Below are positions 23,301 to 35,104 of a stretch of DNA of 64,000 nt, one piece after another. A program made the position numbers and the translations under genes. This DNA comes from Elmis aenea. Its lineage: Eukaryota > Arthropoda > Insecta > Coleoptera > Elmidae. The number at the start of each line of letters is the position of its first letter. Positions within the stretch are counted from its first letter, which is position 1. The stretch spans positions 62,830,108 to 62,894,107 of the forward strand of contig OX393577.1 of assembly GCA_947652605.1 (NCBI GenBank), written 5' to 3'. The notes under the pieces are model-generated. The model saw nothing but the letters and a program-made list of their open reading frames with translations, was not told the DNA's origin and made no database searches.

Positions 23301-24840
23301 ATAGTAAATTTTACTTCATCTTCATTTGTTTTTGTTATTTCAAGATCAACTTTTTTATTTTAAATACAGATTGTAGTTGGCTGTGTGTGATACCATTAAA
23401 CATTAAAAAATAATTTGACTTTGTATCTTGTGTTTCGAACATAGTATTTTTATATATTATGTAACGCAAACAACAAAACATGCTCAAAACCTAATTATTT
23501 TGACGCATCTTCTTAATATACATTCGCCCAAAGAATCACAATATTCACAAGAGTTTCCAAGTGACTTACAACTAATGAACTTTTTCCACTTCAGAGCATG
23601 CTACAGACTTTAAACGTTAAAAAAACGTAGCCAAAACGAAAAACGATATCAAACCCTAATGTTTAAAGATTTCATTTCTCTAATGCAAACTATGAAAAAA
23701 CAAATCACTTCAACCTATGAATCGATAATCCCCATTCGGTGCAGCTTTGTACATTATTTTAGCAATGAAAAATGTATTTTCTCCAATTGTCAGATAAGAT
23801 TCGAAAAAGCTTTGGAATTCCTGTTTGGGAAAATTGTTTTCTAATCAATAATCTTCAAGTTGCTTTCGCAATTACAGAAAAAAGCTGGTTTTACGATTGC
23901 AACTCACCCTTACATGAAATTTTATTTAAATAACACGAGCATTTACTTTTTACAAGATATTATTTGCGTTTTAAATACGATTTTAATGATTTGTTTTCTT
24001 AAGTAAAGATTAAAAAAATAACCCTAAACATAATTAATTAGCAAGAGAAATTTATTGTAAACAAACGCTTAATGAAAAGCGCTTAATACAGAATTCGAGT
24101 AAAATTCCACAAAGAAAGTCTCACTGCTATTAAGGTACTAAATAATTTACACTCAAATATTGTTTTTAATCAATTACAGTTCTTCGTATTACATTTTCTA
24201 ATACCTACTATAAATATCAACATGAAAAGGTTTTTTTTTAAATTACATTAATTATTCAATAACTACATTTATTACCACTGAAAACAACCAATACGTGTGC
24301 AGAACGCGATAGAAATCAACTCCGAACTGTTTTCATGGAAATCCATTACACAATTTTCCTTTATACTCGGAGTAAACACGATTTAGCAATAATAAACTAA
24401 AAGCGACATAAAATTACTATAAAATATAGAACTGCAACGTATATACAAAGGCAAAAGGTCAGACAGAAGCGAGCTACCGCGACATCCACGAGTTGCGAGT
24501 TGGCTTTATATGTCAGCTCTGTCATGGTCGCAAATTCAAAGGAATTTTCGGACGAGAGCACCCCACATGTACACCTTTCTTCAGAAGCGTATTAGAGAAA
24601 GAATTACAGTAGATGTGGTCAAAGCGGCCATGTATAGCAGTCGTATTCGTCTTTTATCTAGCTTTCTATGCGTAATTAAAAGCGATATTCGAGCACAAAA
24701 GGCATTTATTAATATTTTTGGCCATCTAATTGGTATGGAGCCATAAAAGTCAAACAACTGTGAGTGTGTACATTTTTCGCATCAAAATTGCAAGCAAGGT
24801 AGGTATTAATAATATTATCCATGATGATACACAAAGGTTG
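23300..24840. other. No recognised gene
   Basis: AT-rich sequence. A 78-codon frame at 24510-24746 (MSALSWSQIQRN) lies in a slightly GC-richer patch. It shows no known domain and is left unannotated. Confidence 0.35.
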
Positions 24841-24844
24841 TTTT

Positions 24845-25205
24845 ACATTCATAGATTTTTATTATTATTTCCGAGGAGGGACCACCTTTTGGGTTCCTAT
24901 ACTGCGACCTATTGGTCTACTGTATCTGGTGCAGAAGTCCTGTGTTTTTGAAAAATTCCAAGATTTTCTTTAAGGGTTTAATTCTTTGTGGTTGGCTTTT
25001 TCCATCTCCAGAAGTCTACCCCGATGGGGTGTAAATCCTTCACACTGGCATATTATGTGAAAGGCGTTTCTTCTCCCTCACTACATCCTCTGCATATATC
25101 GGTCTCTGAGAGCCCTAACATGTAGAAGTGTTTAGCTCACAGTGTCCTGTAACGGGTCCTGTGGCTGCTCTGATATCTACTCTTCTCATCCTGAGAGTAG
25201 TAAAA
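24845..25205 (-). pseudogene. LINE polyprotein C-terminus, shifted
   Basis: On the minus strand from about 25200: RMRRVDIRAATGPVTGHCEL, then (shifted) HFYMLGLSETDICRGCSEGE, then (shifted) IICQCEGFTPHRGRLLEMEK and further text to about 24860. The GPVTGHC-h-L-HhhhhGL-C--C--EEET---hhC-C-GF--R order is the cysteine-rich C-terminus that follows RNase H in LOA- and Jockey-like LINEs; I lean to LOA but cannot prove it. A short AAT-repeat tail (plus-strand TTATTATTATT near 24860) looks like its 3' end. At least two frameshifts and a stop make it dead. Confidence 0.65.
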
Positions 25206-25209
25206 TAAA

Positions 25210-25640
25210 TCAAATTCCGCGCCAAACGGTGGGTGGTAGATAAGAAGAAAAGTCAAGATACACTTTTTGTTTAAAATAGAATGCTCTACCCGAAAACAAG
25301 TTCTAGTTTGATTTTAAACAGGGCCGTAGTTTTTTATAAAAATTATTGAAACTGAACCCCCACAACTCCGCCACTGGTTGCTTGTGGGGCTTGAAATTCT
25401 CACCGAATGTGGTAACCTTTAAGGTGGTGCTGTATACTAAATTTGGTTTAAATATATCTACTGGTTGAGAAACGGTTAAAAATTAACGATAGTTTTTCGA
25501 AAATTTCAACACCCTGTATCTTTAAAATGAAGCGTTTTTGGATCCATGTTGATAGGGAATATTCGCTTTAAATTGAGCTTTTGTATCGACTGTTAAAGTC
25601 CTGCTACAAAAAAAGTGGACCACCCTGTACAAAATTTGTT
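25210..25640. repeat. Cluster of CAGGGTG-type ends
   Basis: Complements of CAGGGTG occur at 25511-25517 (CACCCTGTATCT) and 25622-25628 (CACCCTGTACAA), and GGTGCTGTATA lies at 25426. They suggest two or three small nested or decayed TIR elements, but pairs could not be assigned. CAGGGCCGTAGTTTT (25318) and the complement of CAGTGGCGGAGTTGT (25361-25375) may be ends of a tiny hAT MITE; the flanks do not match. Confidence 0.4.
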
Positions 25641-28600
25641 TAAAAAAACAAATTAAATTTAATAAAAACGCTGCGAACTTATGCATCAATCTATTTTGGG
25701 GAAAATAAACCGCAAAAAAGTAACACCTTTTTTTATTTTTAGAAAGACACCTTGAATATAATTAAAGAAACAAATAAAAATCAATCCAGTACTGGTAGTT
25801 AAATTACAATTCATTTATTTAACACAATAGGAACAGCTGGAACGATTTCATTTCAGCAAACCCCAATTACATTCTGCATTGATCCATATTTAACAATCAA
25901 CACGTAAAATGCAATTTAATTACTGAAAATATCCCTATCGCTTCCACTTCTTGATAATTTTAATTGCGTTATAAATATTTATAACGTTCGCGCAGTGTAC
26001 GGACCTCTAAACAACAATTAAATATCCTATTAACTTCTACCAAACTGACTACAATGAACACAAACGGCAATGGATTGCTAGAGAGCATAAATACTGTTTG
26101 TTTTAACCGACGATCGCACTCAAATCATCATTTATTCACCAAAATGGAACGCAACGAGGCAATGGCAATGTCCCGAAATGTCTCAATAATTAAACTGTGC
26201 TTAAACGCCTCAAATGTTGATTTAGCAGTCTCTTGAAATTAGTTTTGTCGTCACATTACATTTCTATAGAGATATTGTACGTAAATAATTTAATTTTCTC
26301 TGAAACTTTCCACCGTTTTCGATTGTACATATTTTTTACAAACAGTCAAGGGAATAAATCTAAATATCATTTTTCTTAATGAAAAAATATGTAACACTGC
26401 TGAACGAATAAAAATTGTGTTATTTTTTTACTATGTGGATTCACTTGCTCCATCGTTCCGTTCTCAGTCCCTGGTATGAAGCCGTGCATTGTCTTGGAGA
26501 AAACACACAGAACTTTGGCTTTTCTTTCTTTTGTTCCTGATCGTAGTCTGAATTTTATCCCTTAAAAGCGTTGGTTATCTGAACGCTCACAGTGCAACGT
26601 TAGTTACAAAACGTGGAAAAAAATGATTAAGCAAACAAATTAAAATATAAATTTAAGTAACTTTTTTTATGAAACGTTTTTAATTTGGTTTAAACGTGAT
26701 TTTGTATTCGCTCTCTCTTATTTAAACCGCGTTAATCCTATAAAAAGATAAATCAGCATGGAAGTTTCTTAAAGTTGCTAAAACTTATCAAACTTCACAT
26801 GTATTCGTGGAATTGGTTAACTAAAAGTTTGTTTCGGAGCATAAATTGCACATTTTGATTCCGATACACTCACATCGTATGCCACAGCTCATGATTTACT
26901 TCCTACATACAAACTTTGCACAATTACAAGCGGAGTTTCATTAGCTGGAAATCCGCGGGACAATGAAACTAAAGTACTGCGACTTAGTTCCATCGGAAGC
27001 GCCAATGCAAATAATCCCTACCCTTTACCTAAAATCTACAATTCAGAAACGAAATCCGAGCAATTCTCGTACCCTGCAATCCTTTAATTATTAATTTGAA
27101 ATAGAAATACCAGACCACCGATGTTTCAGTGACCTACCTCTCGCTGGAACACTCTGGGGAACCATTAATTTCCATATATAATTAATTACTTAGTTCTGTT
27201 AACTTGCGGTGTACTCCTCCTTTAACAAGTAGCTTAATGCGAACCTCCCGAAAGATCCTTTCCTCGAAACCGTGCCAAATATTTCCAACACGTGTTGAAT
27301 CGGACGTACTTTGAGAAATGCGACAATTATTTTAATATGCAGTAAGACGGTTGCAATTTGTTACGTTAATATTAAGTAGTTTGTCAAATTGAACATCTCT
27401 ATATTAGTATTTTTATTACAAAATTAACTTACGCGTCTGTTATTCAAATGATTACATCTTATTTTATGTAATCCCTATCACTATTAATAACTTTCTTACA
27501 CATTTCTTTTAAATTTTCTGTGTCTTGATTATAAAATGAAGTAAAGATTGGAGTAATTTTTATTTTATTAATCTTCCCGGTGAATTTTTTTTTGAATTGT
27601 GGCCTCAAAAAACGAACACATCTTTTACTGTTCACTACTTTATTGTGGTACGTCTATAATTTCTGTCGTTGGATAAGAGTGTCCGTTTGCCACAATTTAC
27701 AAGATAATCAAAGATTATATTTATCATATAACTACGGTTTAAGAAAAATCTGGCTCACTCATATATTCATAATGTTTAAAACTTCTAATGAATCCCTTTA
27801 AAGAATTTTGAAAGGGTATTTTTCTAAATATTTTAAATAGAGTCAAAAATGTATTCGTTTTTTGTTTGTACTGAATCATTTAGGAACCGTACTGATTAAT
27901 TCAAAGCAGAAACGCCGCGTGTTTTTGGGATTAATCTATTAAGCAATCCATTGGGTGGTGATAAACTCTGATATCGCAACTAGAAAACGAGTCACGTATC
28001 ATTTTCGCACGGTTAACATTTTGTTCTACCAATGTGCTTGCACGAAAAAATAAGTTTCTCTGTGTTTAGTTAAGATTCCTATGCTATGTTAATATACACA
28101 TAAAAATAAATAGAAAAACAAACTCAGACCGCGGCGAGTCTGTTTAATGCTTGGTGTTATAGGGCGGCGGAGGCCTCACTGCGGTCTCAAATCCTTTAAT
28201 CGCCTGATAATAATCTGCAATTGCGTAAACTTTTCAAAACATTAAAAACTAATTATTAAATTTCTAATCGCCCTCAACCGGTCTATAAAATGGGGATTAG
28301 AACAATATTGTATTCAGATATCATGACCTGTTCAACAGCGATTATATCTTTACTTCAACTTATTCGTGATTCAAGAAAAAGGCTTTAAAATAATTAAAGA
28401 AATGGAAAAAATACATTTGGTAGAACTAATATTGTTACACTAATATCAATCATGAAAAAAAAATGGTTAGATTTTTATATTGTCTCAATTTGTTACTCAT
28501 TTAAGCAACTTTCTATTTAAGCTGTCCATTTTTTACAGTGTAATATATTAATTAACTAACGTAATTATACAACTTATATCGACAAAAATTACAATAACAA

Positions 28601-29340
28601 TATAAAACTAAAAACTTATTATACTTTTTCACATAGCAATGTTAAGGATGCTGTTCTTTGCTATCAAACAATAACTATATGTACTCGTATATCACAAGGA
28701 AAATGAGTTAATTTTAGCTTTAAATCTGGCTCTACATCTGTTCCTATCCTTATTTCTCAAGTAAACCAAAGTAGAGAACCTAGTTTTTTCTCACTTACAA
28801 GTTGTAACGAAGGGCATTAAAAATCGGACTGCTCTCTCACATTAATTTAGTTACTGTTGTTGACAACTTTACCAAAAATTAATTAGGGAGTTGTTCTCTA
28901 AATTTTGTTTCAGAGCAATGTCGCATGAAAGTTCAATTAAGGAACCCACTCTTAGTTCATTTAACTGTTAACATTTCTTCATTTACTAGTTTGAGACTGA
29001 ATGGATCTGTAACCCACATTTTGTATGCAAGTATTCGTAAATAATACTTATTTAAATTGTTTATTTACTAAAAACTTTATAATAATCCAAAAGGCTTTCA
29101 ATTCCCTTTAGGAACCTGTTGCTTCACAACTTGACTACACAATAATAGCTAAAAATGTTTGATATTTTAATGTTTCTCAAGACGATTATTGTGATATCTT
29201 TTTCTAACACAATGACATCTACAAATTTTTGATATTATTACGTTTGAAGGACGATTATTCTACTATGATCTAAGGACGCTATTATATCCTTGCAACTTCC
29301 AAGTTTGGAAGTATGGAAATAAGTTTATTAAAAAAAATAA
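25640..29340. other. Long single-copy-looking stretch, no recognised gene
   Basis: No transposon hallmark. 25850-26230, 26850-27330 and 27930-28300 are less AT-rich and read like ordinary intronic or intergenic insect DNA. The short frames at 26054-26236 and 27580-27801 have no motif. This is the largest repeat-poor block of the window. Confidence 0.35.
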
Positions 29341-29344
29341 GGTA

Positions 29345-29661
29345 AAACGCGTGGGAAGAAAATTAGAAACGAAATCCGTAGAGAAAACTCAAAAGTACAA
29401 CCAATAGAACAAAACATCCAAGAAGCACAACTAAGCTGTCATGTATATACGAGCGGAATATGAGAAGATATGATGCCCAGGAAAGCATATGAAGCACGAA
29501 TGGAAGGAAAAAATCGGAAAGGAAGACCAAGAAAAACTAGCAATGTGGAGGTAAGGTAAGAGAACTAACAAGAGAAAAAAATATAGAAGGAAGCATACAA
29601 AAGGAGGTCACATACATACAAAGAAACAAAATCGTTGCACCTAACGGTAGAGAGGCGTAAA
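29345..29661 (+). pseudogene. RTE-type LINE C-terminal relic, copy 1
   Basis: From 29346 the frame reads TRGKKIRNEIRRENSKVQPI and EQNIQEAQLSCHVYT, then after a stop PRKAYEARMEGKNRKGRPRK, then, shifted, VRELTREKNIEGSIQ and QRNKIVAPNGREA with a stop at 29661. The I-N--hRWhGHhhRM----P-+AYEARMEGKR+RGRPR-+W pattern is the C-terminal tail of RTE/RTE-X LINE polymerases downstream of the reverse transcriptase. Here the usual RW-GH box has degraded to SCHVYTS. The 5' end is truncated; no tail or target duplication was seen. Confidence 0.8.
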
Positions 29662-29664
29662 ATA

Positions 29665-30815
29665 AGGTAAGACGAAGAAATAGATACCTTGCAACAACAT
29701 CAATGTCCCTGAAAACTCAAATTAGAATGAAAACACTCAAAGTAAAGAAAAAAAGGAAAAGTTATCGCAAAATCAAATTAAGTTAACGCCAGCAGTGACG
29801 GTTAAATATGAGATTGTTCACCTTCAGAGCGATTTCAACATTCCAAAACTGCTATCATAATCCGTAGCACTCGAAAGGGTGCAAAAATAAATCTCAATTA
29901 ATCATAATAATATCGCTTGCGTCTTACAAATGCTCGCAATTAATAACATTTTCCGATCCACTTTCGTACACAACCCAGACTCGAATTCAAAATTCCGCAA
30001 TCGAAAGCCTTCGTAATACGCGTAATTTACAAGCGTATTAACGGATCCTAATGGATTTCTTTGTAAAACCACGCTGAACGAGATAAATTGATGTCATGTG
30101 TGCGTGGAACGGCGTGAATAACGCATGCTCTTGAACTTAGCAGTCGGGAAAAAGTGAGAGTTATAGAAATAATTTATTGGGCAAATATGTTAGAAACTGT
30201 CTCATAGACTAGACTGTACCGTAAATAAACGCGGCATAAATCTCTCTTAATAAAATACTGCCAATAGCGAAAAATCTGTGTGGCCAATATAAATGTAAAT
30301 GGAATTTTACGTGAATGAAACCAACAACTTGAAAATTACTGGCTGCAAAACACATAATTTGCTCATTAGAATATGTATATTTTCTACTTTTAATGTAATA
30401 ATGATTGTGTCTGTGGAACATTAACCTGTTAAATTCAAAAGTTAAAATTTATACGGCTATAATTAAAATGATATATTGTTTTTAAGTGTCTGGGAATATT
30501 TTAAGCGCTAGGAATATGAAACTAGTTTTGCTAGCGTAAAAATAATTAACGTTAGAAACAAAGAGTTTTAGGCTACTAGGCGTGATAATGTAGGGTTATA
30601 AATTGTACCTACTGTTGTATAAAATATAGGGTTACTGTATAAGAAATGAGTTCTATTTAAAAAAAAAGACGTACATACACGCTTAAAAATCGACCAGTAT
30701 TAAATTAATAGGCTTGGCGTAATTGGATCAAATTTTGGTAAAAATTTTTAAATTTCGTTTTATTTTGGTACTTTGTCGTTTTTTGCCATTTGGATATAAA
30801 TGGTTTGCCAACAGG
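29665..30815. other. No recognised gene
   Basis: A purine-rich stretch continues to about 29790, possibly LINE 3' UTR. 29930-30140 is GC-richer and single-copy in appearance. Nothing else seen. Confidence 0.35.
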
Positions 30816-30817
30816 GA

Positions 30818-31012
30818 CTATAGGGTTTTTATTTTATTTCTTAAATTTGGATAAATGTAGGAGAACAACGATATTTGGTAGATGTTTTATACTTATTAAA
30901 AGATTTCCCATAATAATATTTTCAATGATCTCCCACCTTCACAGGGGGCTGACAAGTGCGTCCCCTGTTGGATTTTTAGTCAGAATTTTTTGGTGGTTTA
31001 ACATTTTTCAAT
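30818..31012 (+). repeat. R3 repeat, copy 2 (right part only)
   Basis: Matches the second half of 12755-13083: AAATTTGGATAAATGTAGGA, ATATTTGGTAGATGTT, CTCCCACCTTCACAGGGGGC and CCCCTGTTGG in order. The CAGGGTG terminus and first 120 bp are missing. It is followed directly by the pogo-like element. Confidence 0.75.
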
Positions 31013-31600
31013 TAGGGTAAAGTGCCCTAATACTAATATAGAACGCTTTTTTGTATTCGGCAATGATATTCACATTTATTCAACAAAATTTTGCAAAACA
31101 AATTATAAGGAATTTGTAATGAATACGCAACACTTTACTCGAATTCTGGTACGATATTACGGTAGATATTTCTTATATAGCTATTTTTTTTAAATGTTAC
31201 TACTATTCCATATTAAGCTCCCGGGGAACCTAATATGGAATACTAGGGGTTCTTAATATGGAATATAGAATTATATAGGAAATATAAATTAAAATAAACA
31301 ACTGCTCATAGATTAATCTTTTATTTCTTTCTGATTTGCATTATTACTTAAACCAAACCAAAACTCTGTTATTTATGTAAATTAAATTATAATTCAAGTG
31401 CCATTCGAACTAAATGTTGATAATTTATTTATTTTTTACAGGTAGGACAATAGAATTGTTTCTTTGGATATTTTGCACATTTTTCGTCTGCCCATTTCTG
31501 ACACTATTGACACTGAACCCATATTGCTGTACTTAGTGACTATAAACATATTCATTAAAAGGCACCTCTATGTATTCCATATTAGGCATCAATGTGACAT
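31013..31600. mobile_element. Non-autonomous pogo-like element
   Basis: Left end GGGTAAAGTGCCCTAATAC follows TTA. The right end, near 31580-31600, reads in complement GATGCCTAATATGGAATAC, a decayed mirror of the left. TAATATGGAATA-type motifs recur inside (31233, 31255 and, inverted, 31207 and 31573). Together with the transposase fragment at 31429-31542 this suggests a deletion derivative of a pogo-like (Tc1/mariner superfamily) transposon. The exact right tip is unclear. Confidence 0.5.
31429..31542 (-). pseudogene. C-terminal zinc-finger fragment of pogo-like transposase
   Basis: The minus strand reads STAIWVQCQ, a stop, then CQKWADEKCAKYPKKQF and YCPTCKK with a stop at 31429-31431. The W-hQC--C-+WAHE-CA----hhC--C pattern is the cysteine/histidine finger at the extreme C-terminus of many insect pogo-like DDE transposases, where it follows the catalytic domain; the usual His is Asp here. 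Only about 35 codons remain, with one in-frame stop, so it has no function. A PHD-like finger from a host gene is possible but less likely given the flanking TIR motifs. Confidence 0.6.
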
Positions 31601-31604
31601 TTCA

Positions 31605-32695
31605 AAAATATAAATATAAAATTGGCACAATAATTGTAACAGATTTATTAAATCCACAGATAATTTTTTTATAAAAATTATTCAAGTTGACCAAAGGTTA
31701 ATCAAAATTTATTGTTCCAACGTGTTATATGCTCCTGAAGGAACTGACTGTCGTCCAGTGAAAAATATGGTTTTCTAAAATTCGTCCACCAAGAAAACGC
31801 CATCCTTTCAAATATAGCCTAAATCAAGTCAATATCCACAATCCTGTATTTCCATTAATGAAAGTTACCTTCAAAAGACAAAAAACAATTACAAGGAGCA
31901 CGCAATATTTCACATTAACACGAGAATAGAGCTTAGTGAGCCAATCACAATCCTAATATCACGATATTTAAAGTTCTAGGCCGTTCCTCTTATTCATTAT
32001 AAATCAAATGAGCCGTGATACCGGGCAAGTTTGGAACAAACTCGGGCAGAGAACATTAGCCAATCCCACTTTCACTCGACTAAACACGTACAGGAAAAAA
32101 CCAGCGCAAAATATTTGCATATTTTAATTTAATTAATTAAAAACAAACGCGAGATAATGCACATTAGCGTGTCTTTCGCCTTTTGTGGTACAAATTACCT
32201 TTGCTTCCATCAAACCCGCAGTACGAGAATAACTTTAGCTCGCTAACTGGGCCCTTAACGAGGAACTCTGACGTACGTACATCTACAACAAAATCTTATC
32301 ATCTGCTTCATTCCAATTAGTTTATAATTACGCAGGTTTACGCTGCATAAAATTTAATTGCAACCGTTAATGACGTGTCGGAACGAAAGAGCGCCATTTC
32401 TATATCTGGCATAACCGAGACACGTTCCAAAATATCATGGTCTCTTTCCAACAGATGTCAAGGTACAAGGGATTTTGTGAAATACGTGACCTAAAGAAAC
32501 GCAGCCAAGTAAAGTAGGCTACAAACTAATGGGTTAAGTACAGCTGGAGGTTTAACAAGTTTTAATCATAATTGCTGTGACTAATAATCACCTCCTAATG
32601 CACAAAAGATGTAAAAATGCAAATAGTTTTACTTTTTCACTATTATTCCAATTTTTAATGTAACTTTAATTACCTGAACTGTACAATAATCTCCA
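31605..32695. other. No recognised gene
   Basis: AT-rich to 32100, then a GC-richer single-copy-looking part at 32140-32450. No frame or repeat recognised. Confidence 0.35.
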
Positions 32696-32699
32696 TATC

Positions 32700-33890
32700 T
32701 TTAATAAAAGTGTTGAACATACTATAATCGTATGAGAGAAGAAAAGATATGGTCCGCAATATTTTTAGGTCGCTAAAGCTTTCCACAATGTGTGGCATGA
32801 GGGGCGGGCTTATGCACAAGATTAAATAAATATTTTCAGACGACTATGTACAAATATTACGGTCTTATACAAATAACGGGAAGATTATTTAGAATAAAGC
32901 ATGAAGAGGCTTACTCTTCGTTTAAAGAGATCAGAGCCGGTGTGCCACAGGAAAGCGTGTTAGGCCCAGTCCTTTATTTGCTGAATACCTGTGACACTCC
33001 GAAGACTAGGGGAGTAACACTAGCAACTTTCGCTGATGATACAGTTTTACTAGCACCTGACACAAACAATGAAGAAACAGCTTATAAACTGCAAACAGCA
33101 AGCAATGCTCTTAGCTTCTGGACTAAAAAGTGGAGAATTCAAATAAATGAAACGAAGTCAATACATATCAACTTCACTAACAAAACTAGACATAACAAGT
33201 ATGTGTTAATCAAAATAAACAATAAGGTTATTCCTTATGCCCTACAACAGCAACACTGCCAAGTACTTAGGTATGAATCTTTATGCAAAACTGAAGTGGA
33301 AAGAACATATAAAAAGAAAAGGAAAGAACTCAACATTAGGTATAAAAAAATGTACTGGATGCTGGGAAGAAAATCTCAGATGTCCACACATACTACTGTA
33401 TAATCAGATACTGAAGCCTGTTTGGACCTATGAGGCTCAGCTTTGGGGTTGCGCAAGTAAAACCAGCATAAAAGAAATTCAAACTTTCCAAAATCAAGTT
33501 CTGCGAGATATTGTGGGAGCACCATGGTACGTGAGGAATGATGACCTTCATAAAGACTTGAATATACCTACTGTTCAGGAGGAAATCAAGGGGCTAGCAA
33601 AAAATCATCCAGCAAGGCTACTTATCCATAACAGCAGTAGTACACCAACTTCTGGACGTGAATGTAGTGAGAAGATTGCAAAGAACCAAACCCTTAGAGT
33701 TGAATAGGGTGAAAGTGTAAAAGCAGAGCGAAGTGAAGTGCGTGGAAAAAGTGTTATGTACATTGAGTTTAAGCAAGGACTAATGGGACTTCTTAGCTAA
33801 TAATATTTAGGTTGATACGGTCAAAGGAAAACTATAGATTAGTCGTTACGACCAGATTAGTTAATTGGAAGGGAAAAAAACTATAATCAA
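32700..33890 (+). pseudogene. Jockey-clade reverse transcriptase, truncated and shifted
   Basis: Similarity can be followed from about 32740 through several frames. AIFLG with KAFHNVWHEG (palm motif, near 32758-32800) comes first, then a stop and HKIK. Next is the long frame starting near 32846 with RAGVPQESVLGPVLYLLNTC, then TLATFADDTVLLAPDT carrying the catalytic FADD, and LSFWTKKWRIQINETKS. A shift near 33240 leads to AKYLGMNLYAKLKWKEHI, LKPVWTYEAQLWGCASK and APWYVRNDDLHKDLNIP. After a last shift near 33655, RRLQRTKPLELNRV ends at 33718-33720. An A-rich 3' UTR runs to about 33880. The GVPQG box has Glu for Gly. The endonuclease and first ORF are missing. It is the fullest polymerase relic here. 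Confidence 0.88.
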
Positions 33891-33894
33891 CTAA

Positions 33895-34880
33895 TATCCA
33901 CCATGAATACGTTAAAGACCCTTTTTTTTCGATGATTTTTAATTTTAAGCAATTCCTAAATGCTTTACTTTATACCAAAACCAACTTTATTCATAATTAT
34001 TACAAACACATAGATTTTTTTAATCCCAAGTTACTTAACAAACTCAATGAGTTAGCACTAACACAAAAACAACTTTAAATGACAAAAATTGCTCTCATTA
34101 AAACTAATTTGTCGTTAGGTATTAAGACCCCACAGCTACCTTCAATTATTTATCTAATAATACAAACTCTTTAGTAAAATTACGATCGCTTCCTGTAACG
34201 AACCAAACGGAATGGGCAATGCAATTAAGGAATGGGCCCGCTCTCGTACAACTTAATTTTCGGTTTTTAAAGGGTTCAAATTAATTTCGCCCGCAGATAT
34301 GCATTTATATTTGTTCGCTCCACAAATAAATTAACAAAGTTAATTTGTTTTCGTTTATACATTTCACTTGTACTCGCTAATTAATTTTATAATGAAAATT
34401 CTTCAACAACATTTGAAGTTGAATTAGTAAATGTAATTGAATGTTTTAAAAGGAGTCCGAAACTTGGACCTGCAGTAAATTTAAAAGAATTTATGCGAAA
34501 CCAGGTCAAGGGTTTGCAAGTCCAGAAGTTGAACTGGGAAAATAACTAACTTTAAGTAAAATCGATAATTTTTCTTTAAAAATTGACGTCCAAACCTTTT
34601 AATCGCCATTGTGACATCTAAGGGATTTTTACCTTAATGAGAGAGAGCTTTTCGGGTTTTTAAAGCATTCAACGGAAAAACAACTGCATAATCAATAGCA
34701 AACGTTTTAAAACTTTACAAGTCTCTAAATTCGCTTAATTTTTTTTGCTCGTTAATTCAACAGAAATCTACATAACTACACTATTTTGCTCGAGAGCTGC
34801 AAAAAAGGTTAGAAATCCAAGAATGATACGGATTTGTACAATATTTTAGACTTAAGGTTCTCAAACATCTTAAACTGCAC
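33895..34880. other. No recognised gene
   Basis: AT-rich sequence with a GC-richer patch at 34130-34280. No motif or repeat recognised. Confidence 0.35.
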
Positions 34881-34884
34881 AGCA

Positions 34885-35100
34885 ATTTAAGATTGAACCA
34901 ATCGTATATGCTATTTTGAAATCATTTTACACGCTCAGCCATATTCCTAGATGTAGCCTAGGCGTTTGGCAAAGTCTGGCATGAAGGACCAGAGTATAAG
35001 CTAAAGAACATGTTGCCAAAACAATATGCAAAATATTAAAATCTTACATATCCGATCGAACGTTTCGTGTCACGCATTATACGATTATTTCATGAGAATC
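34885..35100 (+). pseudogene. Jockey-clade reverse transcriptase palm fragment
   Basis: From 34941 the frame reads IFLDVA, a stop, then AFGKVWHEGPEYKLKNML and PKQYAKY. A shifted frame then gives SDRTFRVTHYTIIS near 35055-35095. Weak similarity upstream (IEPIVYAILKSF) begins near 34890. The hFLDV--AFDKVWHEGL---L block is the first palm motif of Jockey reverse transcriptases, carrying one catalytic aspartate. The VPQG and FADD boxes are absent. It overlaps in content with the copy at 32700, so it is a separate insertion, not its continuation. Confidence 0.75.
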
Positions 35101-35104
35101 AAAC

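Noticed and set aside
25318..25375. Complete 58-bp hAT MITE
   Set aside because: The tips look right but flanking octamers do not match and the element would be implausibly short.
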